NCBI GenBank assembly: GCA_963082875.1
Contig: OY720100.1
Span: 15,958,591-16,022,590, forward strand
DNA length: 64,000 bases
Origin: Corella eumyota
Taxonomy: Eukaryota > Chordata > Ascidiacea > Phlebobranchia > Corellidae
Direction: 5' to 3'
Part shown: one piece after another, positions 15,001-24,125 of the stretch
Layout: each line of letters starts with the position of its first letter
Numbering within the stretch: position 1 is the first letter of the stretch
Translations under genes and position numbers: made by a program
The notes under the pieces: model-generated
Databases searched by the model: none
What the model was told of the DNA's origin: nothing
What the model saw: the letters and a program-made list of their open reading frames with translations, nothing else

Positions 15001-17876
15001 TTAAGTGGGGGCGCTAAAGACAATATAAAAAATACCTCTAATTTTTGTTTTATTGAATATTTTCGTGAAATGTTTTATCTTGATTGTTAGTTAGGTCAAG
15101 GCACATCTAATAAAATATTTAAATTTGAGTTTTGAAAATTTGTAAAATATTAATAAATTTGTCATAACTTTATCAATTATTAATATTTTTTGCTAATTTT
15201 TTTAAAATACGTTGTTTAGACTAATTGGGTTGTTATGGTATTACTTAAATTCGATTTAAAATTTTCAACTTTTTCGCAAAATTTTTTTCATAATACCAAA
15301 ATGAGGTTAAGTGGGGGCGCTAGAGGCAATATAAAAAGTACCTCTAATTTTTGTTTTATTGAATATTTTCGTGAAATGTTTTATCTTGAATGTTAGTTAG
15401 GTCAAGGCACATCTAATAAAATATTTAAATTTGAGTTTTGAAAATTTGTAAAATATTAATAAATTTGTCATAACTTTATCAATTATTAATATTTTTTGCT
15501 AATTTTTTTAAAATATGTTGTTTAGACTAATTGGGTTGTAATGGTGTTACTTAAATTCGATTTAAAATTTTCAACTTTTTGCAAAATTTTTTTCATAATA
15601 CCAAAATGAGGTTAAGTGGGGGCGCTAGAGGCAATAAAAAAAATCCCTCTAATTTTTGTTTTATTGAATATTTTCGTGAAATGTTTTATCTTGAATGTTA
15701 GTTAGGTCAAGGCACATCTAATAAAATATTTAAATTTGAGTTTTGAAAATTTGTAAAATATTAATAAATTTGTCATAACTTTATCAATTATTAATATTTT
15801 TTGCTATTTTTTTAAAAATACGTTGTTTAGACTAATTGGGTTGTTATGGTATTACTTAAATTCGATTCAAAAATTTCAACTTTTTCGCAAAATTTTTTTC
15901 ATAATACCAAAATGAGGTTAAGTGGGGGCGCTAGAGGCAATATAAAAAGTACCTCTAATTTTTGTTTTATTGAATATTTTCGTGAAATGTTTTATCTTGA
16001 ATGTTAGTTAGGTCAAGGCACATCTAATAAAATATTTAAATTTGAGTTTTGAAAATTTGTAAAATATTAATAAATTTGTCATAACTTTATCAATTATTAA
16101 TATTTTTTGCTAATTTTTTTAAAATATGTTGTTTAGACTAATTGGGTTGTAATGGTGTTACTTAAATTCGATTTAAAATTTTCAACTTTTTACAAAATTT
16201 TTTTCATAATACCAAAATGAGGTTAAGTGGGGGCGCTAGAGGCAATAAAAAAAATCCCTCTAATTTTTGTTTTATTGAATATTTTCGTGAAATGTTTTAT
16301 CTTGAATGTTAGTTAGGTCAAGGCACATCTAATAAAATATTTAAATTTGAGTTTTGAAAATTTGTAAAATATTAATAAATTTGTCATAACTTTATCAATT
16401 ATTAATATTTTTTGCTATTTTTTTAAAAATACGTTGTTTAGACTAATTGGGTTGTTATGGTATTACTTAAATTCGATTCAAAAATTTCAACTTTTTCGCA
16501 AAATTTTTTTCATAATACCAAAATGAGGTTAAGTGGGGGCGCTAGAGGCAATACAAAAAATACCTCTAATTTTTGTTTTATTGAATATTTTCGTGAAATG
16601 TTTTATCTTGAATGTTAGTTAGGTCAAGGCACATCTAATAAAATATTTAAATTTGATTTTGGAAATTTGTAAAATATTAATAAATTTGTCATAACTTTAT
16701 CAATTATTAATATTTTTTGCTAATTTTTTTAAAATACGTTGTTTAGACTAATTGGGTTGTAATGGTATTACTTAAATTCGATTTAAAATTTTCAACTTTT
16801 TCGCAAAATTTTTTTATAATACCAAAATGAGGTTAAGTGGGGGCGCTAGAGGCAATATAAAAAATACGTCTAATTTTTGTTTTATTGAATATTTTCGTGA
16901 AATGTTTTATCTTGAATGTTAGTTAGGTCAAGGCACATCTAATTAAATATTTAAATTTGAGTTTTGAAAATTTGTAAAATATTAATAAATTTGTCATAAC
17001 TTTATCAATTATTAATATTTTTTGCTAATTTTTTTAAAATACGTTGTTTAGACTAATTGGGTTGTAATGGTATTACTTAAATTCGATTTAAAATTTTCAA
17101 CTTTTTCGCAAATTTTTTTCATATTACCAAAATGAGGTTAAGTGGGGGCGCTAGAGATAATATAAAAAATACCTCTAATTTTTGTTTTATTGAATATTTT
17201 CGTGAAATGTTTTATCTTGAATGTTAGTTAGGTCAAGGCACATCTAATAAAATATTTAAATTTGAGTTTTGAAAATTTGTAAAATATTAATAAATTTGTC
17301 ATAACTTATCAATTATTAATATTTTTTGCTAATTTTTTTAAAATACGTTGTTTAGACTAATTGGGTTGTAATGGTATTACTTAAATTCGATTTAAAATTT
17401 TCAACTTTTTCGCAAAATTTTTTTCGTAATACCAAAATGAGGTTAAGTGGGGGCGCTAGAGGCAATATAAAAAATACCTCTAATTTTTGTTTTATTGAGT
17501 ATTTTTGTGAAATGTTTTATCTTGGATGTTAATTAGGTCAAGGCACATCTAATAAAATATTTAAATTTGAGTTTTGAAAATTTGTAAAATATTAATAAAT
17601 TTGTCATAACTTTATCAATTATTAATATTTTTTGCTAATTTTTTTAAAATACGTTGTTTAGACTAATTGGGTTGTAATGGTATTACTTAAATTCGATTTA
17701 AAATTTTCAACTTTTTCGCAAAATTTTTTTCATAATACCAAAATGATGTTAAGTGGGGGCGCTAGAGGCAATATAAAAAATACCTCTAATTTTTGTTTTA
17801 TTGAATATTTTCGTGAAATGTTTTATCTTAAATGTTAGTTAGGTCAAGGCACATCTAATAAAATATTTAAAATTTT
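1..17876. repeat. Satellite array, about 304-bp monomer, about 58 tandem units
   Basis: Head-to-tail copies of an AT-rich unit of about 303-309 bp fill this stretch. The phrase AAAATACGTTGTTTAG recurs at about 5, 311, 617, 923 and onward to the right end. Each unit also carries the near-invariant GC-rich phrase GTTAAGTGGGGGCGCTAGAG, the phrase GGTCAAGGCACATC and a T-rich tract. Units differ by a few substitutions and short indels, and marker variants recur at spacings of whole units, so the array has higher-order structure. There is no open frame of note and no gene. The left edge cuts a unit, so the array continues outside. A pericentromeric, centromeric or subtelomeric position cannot be told from sequence. 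Confidence 0.97.
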
Positions 17877-17998
17877 ACGAATTTTAGTAATACCATTACA
17901 ACCCAATTAGTCTAAACAGCGTATTTTAAAAAAAATTAGCAAAAAATAATAATAATTGATAAAGTTATGACAAATTTATTAATATTTTACAAATATTT
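17877..17998 (-). repeat. Inverted partial satellite monomer at array edge
   Basis: This about 120-bp stretch is the reverse complement of the middle of the satellite unit, running from the TTACTTAAATTCG end back through AAAATACGTTG and the TTTGTCATAACTTTATC part. It has only a few changes. It abuts the last direct unit without a spacer, so the boundary is a head-to-head rearrangement. Confidence 0.9.
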
Positions 17999-18004
17999 AA
18001 AATT

Positions 18005-18150
18005 CAAATATTTTATATCTAATTTAAATTTGAGTTTCGAGTTTATTTATTTAGTATGTTAGTTAGGTTAGCGCGCATTTAATAAAATGTTTAATTTTGG
18101 TTTTCGAAATATAGCAAAATTTAAATAAACCTGACATAACGTTGATTACA
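18005..18150 (+). repeat. Decayed direct satellite relic
   Basis: The part of the monomer with GTTAGTTAGGT, the CACATCTAATAAAATATTTAA equivalent and the final CATAAC...TCAATT part can be followed in direct orientation, but with many more differences than any array unit. It looks like an old edge unit no longer homogenised with the array. Confidence 0.7.
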
Positions 18151-18745
18151 TTTTAAAGATGATAAAAATTTTCTTCTTTAATTGGTCACGTGTCCAATTG
18201 GTTCCGGTTGGCACTATAATACGACTCGTTACGTACAGGTTATGTCATCCTAAAAATAAAAGACAATCACAAATTTCGTGTAAATTTTATTTCTCCAACA
18301 TTGTTGAGCTTTTAGTAACACTTTATAAAAAATTAGAAACAAATTAAAAAAAATAGTCTTGCTTTCTTCAATATTATAAAGTAATAAGTTTAGTCAAAAC
18401 ATAAATATACAAACCAAGAGTATTATATTATCCATAAGTTAAAATCGACATACTTTAAAAAGAAACACATAAAAAACTACCGCACGGTTGTTGCATACAA
18501 AATATTAATAGGAACATTTTAATTATTTTTGACGCATCCACAAAACTGTGATCTATTATACATAATGCCACATATGTCATGATAAACCAAATAAATATAC
18601 GCGGAAAAATGTTGAAACTTGTAAATATATGTATTAATAAAAAGCACCCTTAATTAAATACAAGCTGCACCTATACACACCCAATTAAGTTACAATCTGT
18701 CTTTCCATTTAATGTACAGTACCGTTTAGAACTACTACCTTAATA
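18151..18745. other. Intergenic spacer, nothing recognised
   Basis: AT-rich DNA between the satellite edge and the 3' end of the PRAS40 gene. A 62-codon open frame at 18159-18347 has no recognisable family or splice context. No RNA gene or repeat was seen. Confidence 0.6.
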
Positions 18746-18756
18746 TTTATTTTATT
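18746..18756 (-). terminator. Candidate polyadenylation signal of AKT1S1
   Basis: On the minus strand this reads AATAAAATAAA, two overlapping AATAAA hexamers about 220-230 nt beyond the AKT1S1 stop codon. Hexamers are common in such AT-rich DNA, so the assignment rests on position only. Confidence 0.4.
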
Positions 18757-18977
18757 AGGTAAAAGAAAGGGTTGGGTTTAAAAATTATTTCTTTATCTTT
18801 TAAAACCTGTATTGTCCTGTACAGTAATAAGCAAAAACCCTTACAATAATGTTTTGTTTAAAAAACATATAAAACATTAGGTTTCCAATCCAAGGTAAAA
18901 AAATTAGCCACTTTTGATTGGCATTAAAGGGCAGTAAAAACGAGGTCTGTACAATGTGCTTAACCCTTTTTTTAAAA

Positions 18978-21857
18978 TTAAAATCCATGCTTTGAAGCCT
19001 CGAGTCTAGGTCTTGGTCGATCTCCAAAGATCATAGCAGAGTCATCCGTAACACTACGGGCTAATGCTTGCATGGAAGCCATCATAGTATTAAGCTGTGG
19101 GGTCTGTAAAACGAAAAAAATAGTTTACCTATAAAATATGAATACTCAAGAATGAAAGTTATTAATTTTTGAGCTTTTTTTTTAACTGTTAGCTTACATA
19201 TGCACAGTTAAACTTAAAAAGCCAGTGATTTTATATAACACACCAGAAATACATTAATTACAAAATAGGATTTAAAATCCTTTAGTAATGATTTCGACTA
19301 TAACCTTTTTTGGCCTTCACATATTATTTTATTTTAAAATCTATCACCCTTGTGTGAAATCATAAAAAAAACAACATCAAAGAAAATTTATCCAAAAAAT
19401 AAATTTTAGAAACAAAATAATTTTAAACAAATGATACCTGGTCAGTTTTGTTGAACTTTTTAGCGATTGTCACAGAAGGTGTTTTAACATCAGCAGGTCG
19501 ATTACTGCGTAACTTTGAACTTTCTGGTGGAAATCCTTAAAAATAAAATAAACCTAATTTGAAGTGTGACATACAAACAGAAACTAAATAAAATATAGAA
19601 TATGAAAAGGCTTGATACATAAACTTAACTTAATAGAATATCTTTAAGTTAGGTCTAAGTTAGTTCAATAGTTTTGTAAAATAATTATTATTATTATTAT
19701 ATTTCAACAGTTATACAAAACTTACAAATTTTACAAACCTAGTTTTATGACAATTTACCAAATATAAGTTCAATATTGGGTTTGGTGACCATGCCATAAC
19801 ATACTTAAAATCTTTGTATAAACATTAATACTTTTGGCATGTTTTAAATCATTAAATTGATTTTGTCATTTTTTTCCATCGCATTGTTGTAATATTTATT
19901 GTATATCGTATTTATTATTTAGTTTTATCAATGTGCGTAAAACTCAAATAAAAAAAAATAAAAAAACAAAATATATAATCTGATTTAGTTGAAAATAAAA
20001 TCATTAAACATTTGGTTTACACTTTTTTTCCATATACCAAACAATTACAAAGCAGTTAAAAAACTTTTTTTTGAACTCACCCCAATTAAGGTTAATATTC
20101 ATTGGAAGCGAAGTAGCGAATTGTGCATTGGACATCAAGTTAGGATCATGAATATTCGGTTTAAACATTCCTCTATCAGGTAGGTTGCCAGTAAAAGAAT
20201 CTAATCAAATAAAAAATCAGTACTTTTAGTTTTTATTAGGTTTTAACGTTGTCACAATTTTTAGTGTCGTATTTTAAGCATATTTTCTATATAAAAAAGG
20301 GGCCTACTTAACAATACATATATAGGCCTATATAAATAATTTTAAGGTCTACATTATAACAATTTGTTTATTAGTAAATGACAAACGGGATCCAAATTCA
20401 GTCTCTAAGACTCGAGTTTAACTAGTTTAAAAATGTATAGCAATAAAATTAAGTTTTAGGCTGTAAAGTCAGGCTCATCATATATAAAATAAATAAATTC
20501 AATTTTACCTTCTGATTCCTGAGTTCCATCATCACTTGAATCTGACTCACTTGTATCTTCATTCGATTCATTAAACATTACTGCAACACAAACAAATAAT
20601 TAGATTTTACACAATTTTTTGGGGAATAATATTTTGAACTGAAATATTATTTAGAAACTTACAGTTGTCATCCAATTCTAGTTCTTGGTCTAAACCAAAC
20701 GACTTTTTACTCTTCTTGGAACTTTTTTTGCCTAAAAAATATATGATCAAAATATTTTTAAAAATACCTAAAAAAATGTCAAACCTAAAAATTTATTTAT
20801 TATTACAAAAACTTTAAAAAATTTAGCCAGTAACTACCGTTGACATAACTTTCTTAAAATATTATGTTTTAACATTTATTTATCCCAGACAGAGAAAATA
20901 CTAAACTTAGCTCAATCTTGAAATGCATTTGCAAGTTTTAAATATTTTTGATCTGTTAATTATTTACTTTTTAATCATACACTTTACCTTTTGATTTATG
21001 CATTTGTTCTGGTATGGAGTCAGAAGGAATAGTTGAGGTGACAGTGGATCCTGATGTCCCAGTGTTTATGGTTGGATGAAGGTCAAGTTTAAGAGTTCGA
21101 AAACTTGTCGACAGTGACCTAAAAGTAAATAACTTAATTTAGTTGTTTTTAAGAAATGATTGACGTTTTTTCAACAAAATTTATTTTTTACTAGTTATAG
21201 TAGTTATAGTAACAATATAATATTAAAATATGAAAAATGGCAAAACCCAATTTACGATTTAAAACTATTTTAAATATGGTCTTATAGATTCAACATGATG
21301 TCACATATTAAAAAAATAATTTAGATTTGCTTACTTTGCCATTGGCTGATCATCATAATTACGCCGCTGCATTGGAATCTGTGTTCCAATTCTTGCAGAA
21401 GCATTATCAATTGATTTATCCCCCTTTTGGAGCAGAATAACTTCGTCAACATTCTTGCTGTGGTCCAATCCACCCTTGATTTGATTTACTAGATTGCCGT
21501 GCCCATAAATAATAATTTTCTAAATCAAAATAAATTTTTTTTAAATGTGTCATTGTTGGATTCTAAAAGATTTCTAAACACTGTTTTCTAAACACATAAA
21601 AATGATTTTTAGAACCTGATTGTTTGGGTGAATTGATTGGTAATTATGATTTGTAGATGGAGAAAAAATAGATGATGGTGTTACAACAGCAACCTGGCAA
21701 AAAAATTTATGTTTGTTAAATTACGCAGTTTGGAAAATAATTTAAAAAAAAAAACAAAAAAAAGAACAACTACCTCAGCAGATGTTGCTTTGTAATAGTT
21801 GTCAACTGCATATTTTAAGGCATCCCATGCCTGCTCCTGGGCAGTATTTAATGACAT
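18978..21857 (-). CDS. AKT1S1: PRAS40, proline-rich Akt substrate / mTORC1 inhibitor
   Basis: PRAS40 binds Raptor and restrains mTORC1; in other animals Akt phosphorylation of a C-terminal Thr relieves this. The model has nine exons: 21774-21857, 21616-21693, 21335-21519, 20988-21118, 20663-20731, 20509-20580, 20081-20200, 19438-19535 and 18978-19103. Together they give 320 residues (human about 256). Recognisable blocks are the N-terminal QEQAWDALKYAVDNYY and IYGHG segment, a basic Lys/Ser run, a TOS-like FGLDQ (about 171-175), an acidic Ser/Asp stretch, FATSLPMNINLNWGFP, and MMASMQAL...IFGDRPRPRL near the end. The last residues are RPRPRLEASKHGF, so the Akt-site Thr (human T246) aligns with Ala315, followed by Ser316. 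Start: first ATG after a good 3' splice/trans-splice site. It is the last of four tandem minus-strand genes. Family assignment is strong; exact splice points are inferred. Confidence 0.88.
19774..19920 (+). repeat. Dispersed repeat family A, copy 1
   Basis: About 150 bp with GGTTTGGTGACCATGCCATA, GGCATGTTTTAAATCATTAA and CATCGCATTGTTGTAATATT. It recurs inverted at 25391 and direct at 44894, each time in an intron. Non-coding, no TIR resolved. Confidence 0.7.
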
Positions 21858-21884
21858 TTGCTTGTTTTAGTTTTTTTACATTTC
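21858..21884 (-). promoter_or_regulatory. AKT1S1: AKT1S1 5' leader with acceptor and start-stop uORF
   Basis: Reading the minus strand, ATTTTGTAG ends just before 21884 and is a good 3' splice or spliced-leader acceptor. Only 27 nt then separate it from the PRAS40 ATG. Within them ATG TAA (21881-21876) forms a minimal upstream start-stop element. Whether the leader joins a cis exon or a trans-spliced leader cannot be told. Confidence 0.45.
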
Positions 21885-22310
21885 CTACAAAATCCAATCG
21901 ACTAAAAAAGAAGTAAAAAAGTAATTTGGATAAAACTGGGTTCGTTAAACACATGGTACTAAAAATTAATTTAGGCCGAAATTTAATTAAAGTAGAAAAA
22001 GTGCAATTTAAAAGAGTTTTAAAAAAAATCAAGTTAAAATATTCTGTACAGAAGATGAGTAATATAATGAAGTATTTTAGAAAAGTCATGTACAAATACC
22101 CACTTGCAACAGTAAGAAAGTATACTAGAGTTATGTATTGTCATAAACAGAAAAAATGGCCATTTTATTCATAAAAGTTTAAAAAAATTTTATTTATATC
22201 AAGTTTTATAAAAAAAAATTATAGGCCCTAAGATATAACATAAAAATACAAAATATTTAATGATTGTATAGTTAACAACATGCTGAAAAAAGAGTTAAAA
22301 CTGTTTACTA
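21885..22310. other. Spacer between RYBP and AKT1S1
   Basis: AT-rich, no conserved frame. It should hold the RYBP 3' UTR and either the AKT1S1 promoter or an operon spacer. Open frames on both strands here show no family similarity. Confidence 0.55.
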
Positions 22311-22811
22311 TTAAGATGTAGGTATTTGTTTTTTAGCTTTGTTATCTAAAGAGATTTTTCTCGTTTTAAACTCGGTGAACATTACAGTTTGATTGTTAAC
22401 AGTGACAGCTAGTGTTAGATGAGAATTTTTGTCCGGGGACTTCTTCGATTTGGGAATTTTTTTTTCAAGTTTTTCTTCATCCCAGGGATCATCATTACTC
22501 TTCCATTTCTCATCAACGTACTCGGACTTCTCATCATTTTCCTCCTCTTCTGTCTCTTCCTCGGTCAAAAAATCCTTAAACCCCTCGCCACAGGATTGTG
22601 CCATGGCCTTTGTTGCTTCTTGTTGTGCGACAATATGTTGATTCAGTCGTGGTTTTCTCGTTGACGTTCCCTTTCTAACATTGCACATCAAACATTTAAA
22701 AGCTTCAGGTGAGTTGCTGTAAGTACAAACGCTACAATCCCATGATTCGTCTTGTTGTAGGACTTTTGCGATTCTTTTTCTTGATTGGACAGGTCCTTTA
22801 CGCTCACACAT
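22311..22811 (-). CDS. RYBP: RYBP/YAF2, Polycomb PRC1 subunit, intronless
   Basis: RYBP/YAF2 proteins are subunits of non-canonical PRC1 in the nucleus; they bind RING1 and help H2A ubiquitylation. This single-exon frame gives 166 residues (human RYBP 228). A RanBP2-type zinc finger lies at about 22-48: WDCSVCTYSNSPEAFKC with ligands C26, C29, C40, C43, followed by the hallmark RKGTSTRKPRLN. An acidic Glu/Asp-rich linker (about 80-110) follows. The C-terminal segment at about 131-149 (LAVTVNNQTVMFTEFK) matches the vertebrate RING1/CBX-binding strand. RYBP and YAF2 are vertebrate paralogues, so this is the single pre-duplication type. Its start lies 61 bp beyond the AIRIM stop on the same strand. 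Unlike most neighbours it has no intron in the coding region. Confidence 0.92.
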   Translation of the reverse strand: MCERKGPVQSRKRIAKVLQQDESWDCSVCTYSNSPEAFKCLMCNVRKGTSTRKPRLNQHIVAQQEATKAMAQSCGEGFKDFLTEEETEEEENDEKSEYVDEKWKSNDDPWDEEKLEKKIPKSKKSPDKNSHLTLAVTVNNQTVMFTEFKTRKISLDNKAKKQIPTS

Positions 22812-22872
22812 ATTAATTATTATTACCTAAAATCACTAAACTATATCAAAATAAAAAAAATATAAGCTAGTG
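22812..22872 (-). promoter_or_regulatory. 61-bp AIRIM-RYBP intercistronic region with acceptor
   Basis: Only 61 bp lie between the AIRIM stop and the RYBP ATG. On the minus strand there is a pyrimidine-rich run, then TGATTTTAG and a G (acceptor at 22827/22828), 15 nt before the RYBP ATG. No AATAAA is present. There is hardly room for a 3' UTR plus a promoter. Ascidian operons use this layout, with the downstream gene receiving a trans-spliced leader. Confidence 0.6.
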
Positions 22873-23445
22873 TTATAACTCATTACAATACTCTAAAATT
22901 TCATCAAAAATTACTGTTAATTTTTTATGTTTTTTCCAAGAATCTTTAACAGATTTTACATTTAAATTATTTTTAATATTTTCGTCCGAATGAACTATTG
23001 ATATTATGGCACATTTTTCACTGTATTGTTTATGCATTTCTTCTGATAAAGAAACCAACCAAAGTGTAATTTCACTAAGAGAAGGAAGGGTGGATGTCCA
23101 AGTATAAATCTCATTACAATTATTTAAAGTTCGACAGCATTTTTCTACAGACTTTGTCACCAACTCTTGACAATGTTGTAAAGTTTCCAATTTAACTTTT
23201 ACATCTCCCACAGAAATATCAACATTTTCCCATAGCCTTAGAGTCAATTTCTGACCAATGTCTGTAAACTGTTTTCCTAACGGTGTGCTTTTAAATTCTG
23301 CTTTTTCACAGCATTTAACTTGCTCCAATGAGTTGTCAATAGAAGACAAGTGGACTTCACATTCGCTGCATGTCTTATCCCATATACTAACCTGTGTTTT
23401 AATCACATTTACACAAGTTTTAACAGCAGCCCTAGCTTTATCCAT
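22873..23445 (-). CDS. AIRIM: AIRIM (C1orf109-like) ribosome maturation factor
   Basis: AIRIM works with the AFG2 ATPase complex in late cytoplasmic maturation of the 60S ribosomal subunit. This uninterrupted frame gives 190 residues (human 203). It follows the human protein through its length: an N-terminal helix AAVKTCVNVIKTQVSIWD with SSIDNSLEQV, a central FTDIGQKLTLRLW...KLETLQHCQELV, and a C-terminal PSLSEITLWLVSLSEEMHKQ then SVKDSWKKH. It is a helical protein without a signal or membrane segment. The minus strand reads TTTGTTTGTAG then GCC ATG G, so an acceptor sits only 3 nt before the start; the first exon is non-coding or a trans-spliced leader. It is probably the upstream cistron of an AIRIM-RYBP operon. 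Similarity is moderate in strength but collinear. Confidence 0.78.
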   Translation of the reverse strand: MDKARAAVKTCVNVIKTQVSIWDKTCSECEVHLSSIDNSLEQVKCCEKAEFKSTPLGKQFTDIGQKLTLRLWENVDISVGDVKVKLETLQHCQELVTKSVEKCCRTLNNCNEIYTWTSTLPSLSEITLWLVSLSEEMHKQYSEKCAIISIVHSDENIKNNLNVKSVKDSWKKHKKLTVIFDEILEYCNEL

Positions 23446-23448
23446 GGC

Positions 23449-24125
23449 CTACAAACAAAAAGCACAAAATAGTTAGTATGAAAGTAAATGAATATGAAGA
23501 TAAAGACCAAAAAGCAATTTTGCAATAGATAACAAAGAGTCCCCCAACATAAAATTTATACACGAAAAATTTAAAATTGCAACAACATATGAAAATAAAC
23601 TTTACCACATTTAAATATGACATTGAAATATTAATATTTGCCACTAATGATACTAGACAAATATTAAGTTTGCCGCACTACAAACAATATAAGTCAATAA
23701 AGAACAATATCATTACCATACAAATTACAGAAATGCTAAAGAATAACCAATCGAAAAATCATTTTTAAATCATCCAAACCATTGCACAATTATTTAAAAA
23801 TAAAGACAGTTAAAAGTAAGAACATGATTCAATTTAAATTTGAACAAAAATTTGAGGTTTTTCTAAATAAAAATATCCTTTGTCAAAAGTAATCTATTTA
23901 ACAATAGGTAAATCAGTTTCTGAAGTTAATTTTGATAACTTTGGTTGAATTTTGGTGATTTTTATTGGTTGTCAAATATTCCAGCTAGAAATAAAAAAAT
24001 GATTATCATTTTAATTCTGTGTCTGTAACAAAATACATTTTGACAAAAATGTAACATTAATATTTAGTGCAAATTTATTTAAAAAATATACATTTGCTTA
24101 ACAAATTTTTTTTGTTGAATATTTA
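23449..24125. other. Spacer between SAMD12-like gene and AIRIM
   Basis: About 680 bp of AT-rich DNA. It should hold the 3' end of the SAM gene and the AIRIM promoter or leader intron. No conserved frame or repeat was recognised. Confidence 0.55.

Noticed and set aside
1-17876. Regular repeats suggesting a CRISPR array
   Set aside because: The repeated unit is about 304 bp with no unique spacers, and the flanking genes are eukaryotic. It is a satellite.
18159-18347. 62-codon open frame right of the satellite
   Set aside because: No family similarity, no splice partner, and in a spacer; likely chance.
22419-22664. Plus-strand open frames opposite RYBP
   Set aside because: They are antisense shadows of the RYBP coding region.
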